Shown here: piece by piece, positions 40,801-51,002 of the stretch
Position numbering within the stretch: position 1 is the stretch's first letter
How the letters are laid out: every line of letters begins with the position of its first letter
Assembly: GCA_032433765.1 (NCBI GenBank)
Contig: JAVIAB010000102.1
Coordinates: 12,043,914 to 12,107,913, forward strand
Length of the DNA: 64,000 bases
From: Megaustenia siamemsis
Taxonomy: Eukaryota; Mollusca; Gastropoda; Stylommatophora; Ariophantidae
Direction of reading: 5' to 3'
Position numbers and translations under genes: made by a program
The notes under the pieces: generated by a model
Database searches by the model: none
Seen by the model: the letters and a program-made list of their open reading frames with translations, nothing else
What the model was told of the DNA's origin: nothing

Positions 40801-40827
40801 ACACCATTAAAACATTACAAGTAATGT

Positions 40828-40929
40828 AAAGCTACCCTTAGCGCTTTGCTAGGCGTATGGGGTAAATGGTGTTTGTGACCCTATTTTTCCATGATCACCA
40901 CACAGTTTTATTGCCTTTAGTTCCTACAA
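40828..40929 (-). mobile_element. SINE-1 variant, left part (split by element X)
   Basis: Minus strand body with GGTCACAAACACCATTTACC as in the variant at 7025-7310. Interrupted at TTCCTACAA by element X. Confidence 0.75.
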
Positions 40930-41127
40930 GGTTATGGTTATGGAAGGCCCCGGTATCACTGCAAACGAATTAAAATCCATAATTGCTCACCCGCCCGTGC
41001 CAGTGGAATCATCCGAATTACTATTTCATCTCCCAAGCAAATAAATGTAGCTGTAGTCCCCATCATAGGAGTCTCAGCACACGCCAAAAGACATAAGGCG
41101 AAACCGCACAGAAAGTGAACACAGCCA
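40930..41127 (-). mobile_element. Element X, 5'-truncated insertion with tail
   Basis: Minus strand reads GCTGTGTTCACTTTCTGTGC to GATTTTAATTCGTTTGCAG and GGGGCCTTCCATAACCATAA. TTCCTACAA occurs at 40921-40929 and 41128-41136 as target-site duplication. The CATAAC repeat marks the 3' tail, so X moves by retroposition. Confidence 0.92.
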
Positions 41128-41136
41128 TTCCTACAA

Positions 41137-41270
41137 AAGTTGACAAAATTCTCTGGGACCCATTTTTGGAGGCTGGGTGAACCCCGGCGCCTTGTACGTC
41201 TGGAAAAAAATCAGCCACTTCTGGAGATTGAACCCAGGCACTTCTGATCAGGAAGCGAGCACAATAGAGT
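41137..41270 (-). mobile_element. SINE-1 variant, right part
   Basis: Minus strand: GTGCTCGCTTCCTGATCAGA, GTGCCTGGGTTCAATCTCC (B box) and GGTTCACCCAGCCTCC, as in the subfamily at 7025-7310. Confidence 0.8.
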
Positions 41271-41344
41271 TGTTCTTTTTTATTTTACAAGATTGTTTAA
41301 TCATTTTTCTTCATGCAGGTTGTCTGAGATAATGACAGGTGTCA

Positions 41345-41570
41345 GTGTTGATCTTTCTGTACATCTCCAGGACTCAGATCATTAGTTTCGTATTTGTGTT
41401 GACCTTTTTATACATCTCCAGGACTCACATCTTTAGTTTCGTATTTGTGTTGACCTTTTTGTACATCTCCAGGACTCAGATCTTTAGTTTCGTATTTGTG
41501 TTGACCATTTTGTACATCTCCAGGACTCAGATCTTTAGTTTCGTATTTGTGTTGACCTTTTACTGGGTGG
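41345..41570 (+). repeat. 51-bp minisatellite, about four copies
   Basis: Unit GTGTTGACCTTTTTGTACAT, CTCCAGGACTCAGATCTTTA, GTTTCGTATTT. The 51-bp period explains the open frames on both strands. Confidence 0.92.
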
Positions 41571-41639
41571 ACTTCCAGAGGAAAGAAAGGCAATGAATAT
41601 CCTTGCGTAACGCTGAAGGCGTGACTTTCCATTAAAGAC

Positions 41640-41935
41640 AGAGCATGTAATCGAATAGCAAAGCAAGCCCTCATATGGGAAACAACAGGTAAAAGAAAAA
41701 GAGGAAGACCCAGGGAGACACTGAGAAGAACATTGATGAGAGAGGCAAGAGCAGCAGGAATCGGCTCCCTCAATGAGATAGAACTGCTTGCACAGAACAG
41801 AGACAGATGGCGAGATTTAATAAAATATCTTTAAAAGAAAACTGCTAGAACAAAAATTCATATAGGAGAAGGTGTATCTTGGTCTACGCCCTATGGGCCG
41901 GTTACGGCTCGAAAGGTCAATAGATAGATAGATGT
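41640..41935 (+). mobile_element. LINE-E 3' end
   Basis: Plus strand: NRIAKQALIWETTGKRKRG, RETLRRTLMREARAAGI, GSLNEIELLAQNRDRWRD, LIKYL stop, then the 3' UTR CCTATGGGCCGGTTACGGCT and tail AATAGATAGATAGAT. Confidence 0.93.
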
Positions 41936-42124
41936 AAAGAAAACAAAGCAGAATTGGGATGGAAGCGAAACCTCCTTACCTCATGCAAAAGTATTTGTTG
42001 AAATCGAATGTATGAGCCTTGAAGTACAGATATTGCAGCCGTGATGCCATTTTTCGCAATGCCTTCAAAACGTTCTTGTAAAAGCGAATGAAAATAGTTT
42101 TATTTTTGTAACCGTTAGGTACTT

Positions 42125-42757
42125 AATGTATTCTTCTTCTTCCTCCACTTCATTCTTTCTTCTTCCTCCTCTTCTTCCTCCTCCTCCTCCTTCTTCTTCT
42201 TCCTCCTCCTCTTCTTCCTCCTCCTCTTCTTTCTCCACTTTCTTCTTTCTTCTTCCTCCTCCTCCTCCTCCTTCTTCTTCTTCCTCCTCCTCTTCTTCTT
42301 CCTCCTCCTCTTCTTGCTCCACCACCTTCTTCTTTATTCCTCCTCTTTTTTCTTCCTCCTTCTTTTTCCTCCTCCTCCTCCTCTTTCTTCTTCCTCATCC
42401 ATCTTCCTCCTTCTTTTTTCTCCTCCTTCTTCCTCATCCATCTTCTTCCTCATCCATCTTCCTCCTTCTTTTTTTTCTCCTCCTTCTTCTTCCTCATCCA
42501 TCTTCTTCCTCATCCATCTTCTTCCTCATCCATCTTCCTCCTTCTTTTTTCTCCTCCTTCTTCTTCCTCATCCATGTTCCTCCTTCTTTTTTCTCCTCCT
42601 TCTTCTTCCTCATCCATCTTCTTCCTCATCCATCTTCTTCCTCATCAATCTTCCTCCTTCTTTTTTTCTCCTCCTTCTTCTTCCTCATCCATCTTCCTCC
42701 TCATCCATCTTCCTCCTTCTTTTTTCTTCTCCTCCTTCTTCTTCCTCATCCATCTTC
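42125..42757 (+). repeat. Polypyrimidine minisatellite
   Basis: Begins as TTC/TCC triplets and becomes a CTTCCTCATCCATCTTCTT-type 18-20 bp array. Ser/Leu/Pro ORFs on the plus strand and Glu/Lys/Gly ORFs on the minus strand are artefacts. Confidence 0.95.
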
Positions 42758-42770
42758 TTCATTATACTGG

Positions 42771-43088
42771 CTGGTCTCGAGGCAAGACGCCGGCCTCGAG
42801 ACAGAGAGGTTGTGGGTTCAAATCCCGGCTGCACCGGTTGGGATTTTTATTTATGATTTCTCTCTGCGGCAACCATCCTGGTCTCAGCAGCGAGGCACGG
42901 CTTCAAACGTCAATTACTCATTGACGGAAAAAAATATGAGTACTTCCGAAGACGGAGTTAATTTGCCTGTGCGACGAGGGACCCCTGTACACATGGCTGC
43001 CAGGGAAAAATGGATTAACACACAAAATTTAGTTCCCTGTCTCTAGGGACTTCGTCAAAGGTAAAAGTTGACGAACGAAAAAAAGACC
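42771..43088 (+). mobile_element. SINE-2, full length
   Basis: CTGGTCTCGAGGCAAGACGC head, GGGTTCAAATCCCGG B box, TTTCTCTCTGCGG, CAATTACTCATTGACGG, CTAGGGACTTCGTCAAAG, end GACGAACGAAAAAAAGA. The bases next to it are an exact 11-bp inverted, not direct, repeat: CATTATACTGG (42760-42770) and CCAGTATAATG (43089-43099). Confidence 0.93.
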
Positions 43089-43237
43089 CCAGTATAATGA
43101 ACGTATACGCTATATAGTTACATCCAGCAATAAAATGGTGGCTGAGGCAGTTATTGCCCTTCTTCTCTGGCAGTGTGAGACAACCATCAAGAAATCAGTT
43201 AAACTGTACTTAACGTTCCTTTAAGGACGGATAACGA

Positions 43238-43470
43238 AGGAGGCAATCATTCCCATTAACAGTCATTCCCATTACAATCATTCCCATTACAGTCATTCCC
43301 ATTACAATCATTCCCATTACAGTCATTCCCATTAACAGTCATTCCCATTACAATCATTCCCATTACAGTCATTCCCATTACAATCATTCCCATTACAGTC
43401 ATTCCCATTGCAATCATTCCCATTGCAATCATTCCCATTACAATCAATCCCATTACAATCATTCCCATTT
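43238..43470 (+). repeat. 15-bp minisatellite (CATTCCCATTACAGT)
   Basis: About 15 units, C/G variants alternating. The minus-strand MGMIVMGMTV ORF follows from the period. An inverted R1-like piece lies just before (43205-43237). Confidence 0.94.
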
Positions 43471-43544
43471 AGTAGTCATTGAAAGCTAGAGAGATATGAG
43501 TTTAAATGTTCAATTTTCAATTTAAAAAAAACTGTCGTTGTGGG

Positions 43545-43765
43545 ACGGGGTACTTTACTTTTTTTTTAAATTTTACTTTTGTTCAGAACTGGCAGCACCG
43601 TTGTCAATGGGTTGAACGTTTGTGGTGTCTTCGGACGTTCACGTTCAAGTCCGGGATGTGATATTTCTGTCTATATTTTCAGTGGCCATCGCACATTTTA
43701 TGGATGATGTTGTCAATACTACGCCAGGCCGCCCACATTTTTTTTCAGAAAAAAAATCGGTACAT
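43545..43765 (-). mobile_element. SINE-1 variant fragment
   Basis: Contains GGGACGGGGTACTTTACTTT and ACTACGCCAGGCCGCCCACA, as the antisense body of the variant at 7025-7310. The tRNA-like half is replaced by SINE-2 sequence. Confidence 0.6.
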
Positions 43766-43784
43766 TTTTGTTGTTGTTGGTGGT

Positions 43785-44085
43785 TTTTGCGTTCGCCAAC
43801 TTTCATGTTTGGTGAAGTCCCTTGACTAGGAACTGAATTTTGCGTGTTAATCCGTTTTCTCCGTAGTAGTCGTGTACTCAGGTGGTTTTCGCTGGTACTC
43901 ATATTTTTTCCCGTCGATAAGTATTTGTTGTTTCAAGCCGGGCCTCGCTGCTGAGACCAGGGGTAGTTGCCGCAGAGGGAATTCATAATAAAAATCTAAC
44001 TGATGGAGCCGGGAATTGAACTCACACTCTGTCTGGAGACCGGTGTCTTGCCTCGAGACCGACCAGTCTCCCGCTTCTAATTTGA
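43785..44085 (-). mobile_element. SINE-2
   Basis: Minus strand shows GGTCGGTCTCGAGGCAAGAC at the head, then a shortened B-box area, CGGCAACTACCCCTGGTCTC and the TTTTTGCGTTCGCCAAC end. No clear target-site duplication. Confidence 0.88.
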
Positions 44086-44339
44086 GGGCTTGTTTTTTTT
44101 TGCTTCTCTGGTCATTTCCCACCACATGGTTGACTGTACCCATTTTTTCCTAATTACAGATAAATTATTACTGTTATTTATGTTATTTGGAAAACACGAC
44201 AGTATAAGGCATACCTTGACTAGGATAAGAATACAAATTGAAATCGCGTATAAACCACAGGTAAAGGATGCACACGAATGCATAAAAATGCGAAGTTGCA
44301 GTAAAGCTAAATGTGAGGGAGAATTGAGAAAAAAAATTG

Positions 44340-44717
44340 AGAAAAAATGGTATGGTAAACGCTTTACGTGATTGATAGACGACACAGATTCGAACGACGT
44401 TTCGGCTCGATAGGCCTTCAGCAGGAACAAACAAACAACACGCACACACAGATATGTAAGTAAATAAAACTAATCCTACATAGTTAACTAGTAACTAAAC
44501 ATCCAAAACAAAATGTTATTTACACAACAATTTAAACAAAATTATTTTGTTTTGGATGTTTCATTACTAGTTAACTATGTAGGATTAGTTTTATTTACTT
44601 ACATATCTGTGTGTGCGTGTTGTTTGTTTGTTCCTGCTGAAGGCCCATTGAGCCGAAACGTTGTTCAAATCTGTGCCGTCTACCAATCACGTAAAGCTTT
44701 TACCATACCATTTTCTT
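44340..44717. mobile_element. Foldback element, about 175-bp inverted arms
   Basis: Left arm 44340-44513 and right arm 44544-44717 are inverted copies with roughly 95% identity, and about 30 bp lie between. Shared blocks: GCTTTACGTGATTG, GTTTCGGCTC, CCTTCAGCAGGAACAAAC, CACACAGATATGTAAGTAAA, CTACATAGTTAACTAGTAA. No coding capacity. The outer part matches a single copy at 3150-3300, so the palindrome probably arose from two head-to-head copies of one dispersed repeat. Confidence 0.92.
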
Positions 44718-44740
44718 TCTATTTGTTTTCATTTCTCTCC

Positions 44741-45320
44741 CATAAACCACAGTTGTTTGCAAACAGCGGTGGGGAAATGCCTATATATGCAAGTATTTTT
44801 TATAAAGACAAATATTCAGCCGGAAACAGACAACGAACTATAACTGACTTCTGGAGCCGAGGTGCGCGAACTAGAGTGGTCAAGACCATCGTTATGGTGC
44901 TGCCCGGAAACATGTTTCTTAGCCTGATCATGTGACTGGAGATCGTGCAGGAAAGATAAACTCGGTCTCGAAATTTGCATGATGATGTTGAATGTACCGG
45001 GCCTAAATACGGAATTATTGCAGCTTCGCAGAGAACTGTGACACGGCGAAAATAACGCCTGTTTAAGAGTTACGACGAAGTAGTCTTCAGTACCTGAGTA
45101 CTGTATTCGACCTTGTTTACGCGCGTTTAGCAGTCAGGGGTCATCTTATGCAGTTTGCTCTGACCTCACGCAGGTATTTGGTTCAAGGAGACGCGCCACT
45201 GACCTGTTATGCAGCCGGATCGTCAGCGTTTTGAAGTACGTTATTTAACAGAGGGGAGAGAAAAATAGAAGGAAAGAAAGCAGGGAGTGCGGCAACAACA
45301 ACAGTACTAGACAGTGTATC
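44741..45320. other. No recognisable gene
   Basis: Unique-looking intronic DNA without family matches or convincing exon. Confidence 0.5.
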
Positions 45321-45324
45321 AGTC

Positions 45325-46065
45325 TGTCATAAACAGAATTGAACAGTAAAACTGATGAGAAAGTCATAAAATAGAATTGAACAGTAGAACTGATGAGAAA
45401 GGTCATAAAAGGAATTGAACATTAGAACTGATGAGAAAGTCATGAAAATAAGTGAACAGTAGAACTGAAGAGAAAGTCATAAAATAGAATTGAACAGTAG
45501 AACTGATGAGAAAAGTCATAAAATAGAATTGAACAGTAGAACTGATGAGAAAGTCATAACATATAATCGAACAGTAGAACTGATGAGAAAGTCATAAAAT
45601 ATAATTGCACATTAGAACTGATGAGAAAAGTCATAAAATAGAATTGAACAGTAGAACTGATGAGAAAGTCATAAAATAGAATTGAACAGTAGAACTGATG
45701 AGAAAAGTCATAAAATAGAATTGAACAGTAGAACTGATGAGAAAGTCATAAAATATAATTGAACAGTAGAACTGATGAGAAAGTCATAAAATAGAATTGA
45801 ACAGTAGAACTGATGAGAAAGTCATGCAATAGAATTGAACAGTAGAACTGATGAGAAAGTCATAAAATAGAATTCATAAAATAGAATTTCACATTAGAGC
45901 TGATGAGAAAGTCATAAAATAGAATTCATAAAATAAAATTTAACAATAGAGCTGATGAGAAAGTCATAAAATAGAATTCATAAAATATAATTTAACATTA
46001 GAGCTGATGAGAAAGTTATAAAATAGAATTCATAAAAGAGAATTTAACAATAGAACAGATGAGAA
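45325..46065 (+). repeat. 38-bp minisatellite
   Basis: About 18 units of TAGAATTGAACAGTAGAACT followed by GATGAGAAAGTCATAAAA. In the right third the unit lengthens with an extra AGAATTCATAAAAT. Confidence 0.94.
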
Positions 46066-46139
46066 ACATCAGCACTTATATATCCTTTCATAGCAAGGTG
46101 CTGTCTTGATTATGGGTCGATCCTGTTTCTTGCTATCCT

Positions 46140-46765
46140 CTTTGTTATTTTTTGGTGTTATGGATATTAGTGATTTTTGTGTGTTATTGGTTATTTATGA
46201 TTTTTGTGTGTTATTGATTATTTGTGACTTTTTTGTGTTCTTGATTATTTGTAATTTTTTTGTGTTATTGATTATTTGTAATTTTTTTGTGTTATTGATT
46301 ATTTGTGATTTTTTGTGTGTTCTTGATCATTGGTGATTTTTTATGTGTTAATAATTATTTGTGATTTTTTTGTGTTTCTGATTATTATGTGATTTTTGCG
46401 TTATTGATTATTTGTGATTTGTTTGTGTTATTGTGATTATTTGTGATTTTTAAAAATTGATTTTTTTTGTGTGTTGTTGATTACTTGTCATTTTTTATGT
46501 TATTGATTATTTGTGATTTTTTTGTGTTATTGATTATTTGTGATTTTTTTGTGTTATTGATTATTTGTGATTTTTTCGTGTTATTGATTATTTGTGATTT
46601 TTTTGTGTTATTGATTATTTGTGATTTTTTTGTGTTATTGATTATTTGTGATTTTTTTATGTTATTGATTATTTGTGATTTTTTGTGTTATTGATTATTT
46701 GTGATTTTTTGTGTTATTGATTATTTGTGATTTTTTGTGTTATTGATTATTTGTTATCTCATTAT
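46140..46765 (+). repeat. 27-bp minisatellite
   Basis: About 22 units of GTGTTATTGATTATTTGTGA followed by T6-7. The 27-bp period gives the hydrophobic FVLLIICDF ORFs, which are not proteins. Followed by (TA)n at 46803-46832. Confidence 0.94.
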
Positions 46766-46889
46766 ACTGTTATCTCATTATACCAGGTTATCACAATATG
46801 CAGTTATATATATATATATATATATATATATGGCCCTTTTCATCTTGTCAGACAGTTTAGTGGAGGCTTTTTTTAAAATTTTAATTGTA

Positions 46890-47530
46890 ATTTTTTTTTT
46901 TGTTTTTGAGGTTTTGTTTTTGTTGAACAGCTTCTCTCGTGGCTAATTCTACCAATGTTTGATAAACACACACGGTCACAGAATGAACAAGTCAGGCCCA
47001 CTGATCCACAGGGTTTTCCATCCTTTTTTTCATGAGTCTTTTCTATTCTATCTTTTATCATAGCACAGCCTCAAATGATATGCCATTTTTTAATACAGAC
47101 TTTCCATGATGTGCGATCACTTGCCAGATGTTCCTAGCCATTTTCACAGATGGAGAAATGATTCAGATATGATTTACAAAAATCTCTATATTGTAGTTTA
47201 GGTCTTCCGATCAGTCTTTTTCCGTGTATTAGTTCACCATATAGTATTTGCTTAGGAATGTGGTTTTCTTCCATTCGCTGGATGTGCCCCAACAATCTTA
47301 ACCTTCGGCTTCTGAGCATTGACATGATTGTTGGTGTTTTAGCACGTTACAGGACTGTTAAGTTGGTTAGTTTGTGCTGTCATTTGATGTGCATTATTCT
47401 GCAGAGACATTGCATGTGGAAGACATTTAGTCTTTTTTCGTGATTTGAGTATGTTGTCCATGTTTCAGATCCATATAACAGTGTGCTAAGCATGCAGGAA
47501 TTTTAGTTCTTTGTCTATGAGGGCTGTTCA
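46890..47530 (-). mobile_element. LINE-F C-terminal region with intact finger
   Basis: Minus strand: DPYTVIWIxNMDNILKSRK-like start, NAHQMTAQTNQLNSPV-like region, TIMSMLRSRRLRLLGHIQRM, YGELIHGKRLIGRPKLQY, then GLTCSFCDRVCLSN and GRISHERSC. The CxxC-x(12)-HxxxC arrangement is a zinc-finger typical of the C-terminus of this LINE type. Confidence 0.9.
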
Positions 47531-47559
47531 GATTTGCCCTTCTTTCAGTTTGTAAACTT

Positions 47560-47725
47560 TAAGTCCAAGTAAGTCCAAGACACATGGTCCTGACGTTCCA
47601 TGTGTCAACTTTACATATTGGTTCTTTCTTCCTCATTTCATTATGTCTACTCTGTCTTGGTACAGAATATGTAGGTAGTGCTTTACACAGACACGCTATC
47701 CCCCTCTCCAGATTTTTACTCTGGG
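47560..47725 (-). mobile_element. LINE endonuclease N-terminus fragment
   Basis: Minus strand: RHNEMRKKEPICKVDTWNVR followed by TM. The TWNVRT box begins the apurinic-endonuclease-like domain of LINE ORF2. It is the only endonuclease piece recognised in the window. Confidence 0.65.
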
Positions 47726-47734
47726 TGTACTCTC

Positions 47735-48215
47735 GTTCCAAAAAATGAGGAAGATACTATGCAATCCATTTTTGACAAAAGAAACACGAAAAAGAGTTCT
47801 TAAATGTTACGTAGAGCCAGTCTTAACATATGGATGTGAATCATGGACTATTAGGACAACAGACAAGGAAATCACTGGAGTCTGTAGAAATGTGGTTTTA
47901 CAGAAGAATGTTGAGAATACCATGGACAGCTAAGAAGAGTAATGAAAACGTTCTGAAAGAGGCCAAAGCAAAAAGAGAGTTAATTTCCAATATTAGGAAG
48001 AAACAATCATCATTTTTTAGCCATGTAGTGAGAAAAGAACACCTGGAATATATTGTAACAACTGGGGAAATTGAGGGACGGAGAGATAGAGGGAAGCATT
48101 AAGAGAATGGCTTGGCAAAATGTCAACAACAGAAATGGTAAATAGCTGTGGAGGTTGAAAATTGTGGGGAGACATGATCACCTATGCCAGCAGGCCCGGT
48201 ACTTGATGATGGTGA
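47735..48215 (+). mobile_element. LINE-B with target-site duplication
   Basis: RKRVLKCYVEPVLTYGCESW, EMWFYRRMLRIPWTAKKSNE, SFFSHVVRKEHLEYIVTTGE, ending GGTACTTGATGATGGTGA. TGTACTCTC lies at 47726-47734 and 48216-48224. It was inserted just beside the endonuclease fragment. Confidence 0.93.
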
Positions 48216-48234
48216 TGTACTCTCATAACGTTCG

Positions 48235-48625
48235 GTTCTAACTGGAACCTAGTCCATAAGGTAGTGGAGGGTTTTGAGATTAAGGTTTCCCATCTTCTAG
48301 ATTGGTTACCAACCAAAGGTTATGAGCCCCGTCTACCCGGAGTGATATCTCAAGATATGCCATTATCAGGCCCAGCTTCCCAGACGTCCCAGACAACACT
48401 TTACCTGGTCAATGTTAGGCTGGAAGTCCAACCCATTGCATAGTACCATATCAGTGAAAACACATCACTAAAATAGTACATAATCCATTTAATGAATTAA
48501 ACATCCATAAAATGAATATTCACCATGGGACATTACGCACCGCGCTACCATTTTATTGCGTATTTAAGAACAAAAATCGAGAGCCAGATGCTTCACTGTT
48601 ATCGGCGACCATTTTGACTGGAAAG
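48235..48625. other. Unassigned sequence
   Basis: Contains a GTTATGAGCCCCGTCTACCC stretch resembling GTTTACGAGCCCCATCTGCC near 2078, so it may be a decayed dispersed repeat. No gene seen. Confidence 0.4.
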
Positions 48626-48627
48626 TA

Positions 48628-49560
48628 TCATCATCATGTGCCTTACTGGTTGGTGTAGGCGATCATGTCCTTCCACAGTGCATCCTATCAATTCTGGTGC
48701 ATCTTCTATCCACAGTGCTTCGTATCAATTCTGGTGCTGATTGTTTTCCATGCTATGACATTAAGCTAACTAGTATATTCTCTCTTTGTCATCCACGATC
48801 TCTCTTTCCTCGTATTTTGCCAGTTGTAACCAAGTATTCCAACTTTCCTCTTCACATGATGTGCCCGAAAAATATTGATTGTTTCTTTCTGATGTTCTTT
48901 AAGAGTTCCATTTTTTGTGTGTTGGCCTCTTGGTGAATTTCCTCGTTCTCTTTAGCTGTCCAGGGAACTTTCAACATTCTTCTGAGGAATCCCATCTCTG
49001 TGACCTCTAATTGTCTTTTCATTTGTTTGTCTACTGTCCATGCTTCACTTCCATAGGTTAGAATTGGCTCTATATAGTACCAATAAAGTCTCTTTCTCAC
49101 TTCTATTGAAATAGATTTGTTGCATAAAATGTTTTTCATTTTCTGAAATGTTATTTTGGCCTGAACTATTCTGCTTTTTATTTCTGTGGTGCATCTTCCA
49201 TCTGATGTTATTATTGTGCCAAAGTATTTGACATGTTGCACTTGTTTCAGATTTGTCCTGTTTATTTTTATGCTGCATGATGGTGATTATTATTTCTTCA
49301 ATATGCCCATTTATTTGTTTTCTTACTACTCCAACTGAAATCTTTCTTGTTACTTTCTTTTACTTTATGTCTATTATTTCTTGTTTTTCATTCTCTGTCT
49401 CTGCTATTAAGACTATATCATCCACATATCGCAAATTGTTTATGCTGTGACTGTTGATTTCAATTCCTTTTTTGCCTACTATTGATCTCATAAATATTTT
49501 TGCTGTAAAGTGAAAACAAATCCGGCGACAGAACACAGCTTTGTATGACTCCATGTTTTA
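48628..49560 (-). mobile_element. LINE-C, longest copy of the family
   Basis: Minus strand runs from the reverse transcriptase (AVFCRRICFHFTAKIF, NNLRYVDDIVLIAETENEKQ with the YVDD box) through QHVKYFGTIITSDGRCTT, HYIEPILTYGSEAWT-like, EMGFLRRMLKVPWTA, to the CATGATGATGAT tail. The 5' boundary is about 90 bp upstream of SLC6 exon 2. Confidence 0.92.
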
Positions 49561-49653
49561 TAAATTTTATTTATTATATATATACTTTTATCTACCATAC
49601 CAGGTTATTAATGTTATCACATTATCTCACTATGCAATACCTTTCTTCCGCAG

Positions 49654-49785
49654 GTGCATTTCTCATCCCATACACACTGTTCCTGTTATTGTGTGGTCTC
49701 CCTTTGTTCTTCCTTGAGGTGACCTACGGACAGTTCTCAAGTCTAAGTCCTATTGCCATTTGGAAAGTTGCACCATTGTTCAAAG
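49654..49785 (+). CDS. SLC6 transporter, exon 2 (residues 64-108)
   Basis: A 132-bp exon flanked by TTTCTTCCGCAG and GTAAATT. It completes the Gly-Gly-Gly motif and encodes AFLIPYTLFLLLCGLPLFFL (TM2) and EVTYGQFSSLSPIAIWKVAP (intracellular loop 1), two of the most conserved SLC6 segments; GLPLFFLE and GQFSSL are diagnostic. Phase 1 at both ends, so reading continues from exon 1 (G|GT) and into exon 3 (G|GT). The order and phases match family structure, and no stop interrupts the join. Confidence 0.96.
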
Positions 49786-50097
49786 GTAAATTAATAAAAA
49801 TATTAATTGTTTTATTTTTTTTTTAAATTTGTATTTTGCTTTAGTCAGGTAATCTCACCTGCTGCTTTATGCAGTAGACAATACAACCTGCTGCTGCCCT
49901 CCTGCTTTACAGGTATGCTCGGGAGAGTAAAAGACTAGGGGAGAGGGTACCCTAAAAAAAAAAAACATCACCACTGCCTTGAGTGTGAGACTTTTTAGTC
50001 AAAAGCTAGTGGAGTCAACCATAAACAAACCAATGGAAGGCAACAGAAAACCACATTTATAATTTTCTTTGTATGGTCGTGGGTCGCACAATTTTAG
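49786..50097 (+). other. Intron 2, 5' part
   Basis: No repeat recognised except a duplicated ACCTGCTGCT segment near 49860-49895. Confidence 0.5.
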
Positions 50098-50185
50098 AAT
50101 TATAAATAACTGTCAAGATCAAGAGTTGTGGAGAGACATGATCACTTACACCAGCAGGCATGGTACTTGATAATAATGATTTTGG
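50098..50185 (+). mobile_element. LINE-B 3' terminal fragment
   Basis: ATAAATAACTGTCAAGATCA through GGCATGGTACTTGATAATAA corresponds to the last ~80 bp of LINE-B. Confidence 0.85.
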
Positions 50186-50204
50186 TTTATGTTATCGTTA
50201 TTTA

Positions 50205-50776
50205 CTAAAGTCATGAAAAGTTTAATTCCAACAGATGACAAAATATACATGGAAAACAAACCAGTAGAAGAGATCGATCACTTTATCTATCATGGAAGTC
50301 ACATTGATCGAGAAGGGGATACAAGTAAAGAAATTAGAATCAGAATAGCTAAAGCAGCAATGTCTTTCAGAAGCCTTGAAAAGTTGTGGAAATCAAAACT
50401 AATCAGCAGAAACACAAAACTTAGGCTATTCAAATCAAATGTACTATCAACCCTTAAGTATGCGTGTGAAAGCTGGAAAACAATAAAAGATATAGAAACA
50501 AAGTTGAACGCATTCAAAAATAAATGTCTAAGGAAAATACTTGGTATAGCGTGGAACGAATTCAAAACAAACGAGGAAATTAGAGAAATCGCCAATCAAC
50601 CACTAATATCTTCAGTAATAAAGAAAAGACAATGGTCAAAAGACAAGTGGCGAGATTTGATAAAATATCTTTAAAAGAAAACTGCTAGAACAAAAATTCA
50701 GATATGAGAAGGTGTATCTTGGTCTACGCCCTATGGGCCGGCAATGGCTCGAAAGGTCAATAGATAGATAGATAGA
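50205..50776 (+). mobile_element. LINE-E with internal deletion and 12-bp target-site duplication
   Basis: Reads KVMKSLIPTDDKIYMENKPV, EEIDHFIYHGSHIDREGD, FKSNVLSTLKYACESWKT, RKILGIAWNEFKTNEEIR, then VIKKRQWSKDKWRDLIKYL. Compared with 57694-59793 about 190 bp between RRWS and RDRWRD are missing. TATCGTTATTTA flanks at 50193-50204 and 50777-50788. Tail is (ATAG)n. Confidence 0.95.
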
Positions 50777-51002
50777 TATCGTTATTTAATCATCATCATC
50801 ACATGTCATCTCCACATGGAAGGTTGACTACTAGGGAAAGATATATTTACCATGGGTGAAGGGATAAAAATGTGAAACTATGATAAGAATCTAAAGAAAT
50901 AGAAAGTTTGGTAAGAGCTTTATTTATCTGAGGGATAACACAAAACCAAAACAACTTTGCGGCTCAGTAGGCCATTAGCTGGACAGAGAAATATATCAAT
51001 CT

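Noticed and set aside
46106..46694. Hydrophobic repeated ORFs resembling membrane proteins
   Set aside because: A 27-bp T-rich minisatellite produces them; no gene structure.
48697..49450. Short hydrophobic plus-strand ORFs with Cys and Phe runs
   Set aside because: Antisense of LINE-C; similar shadows occur over every minus-strand LINE, including 1-237, 28103-28374, 35650-36122 and 57791-59123.
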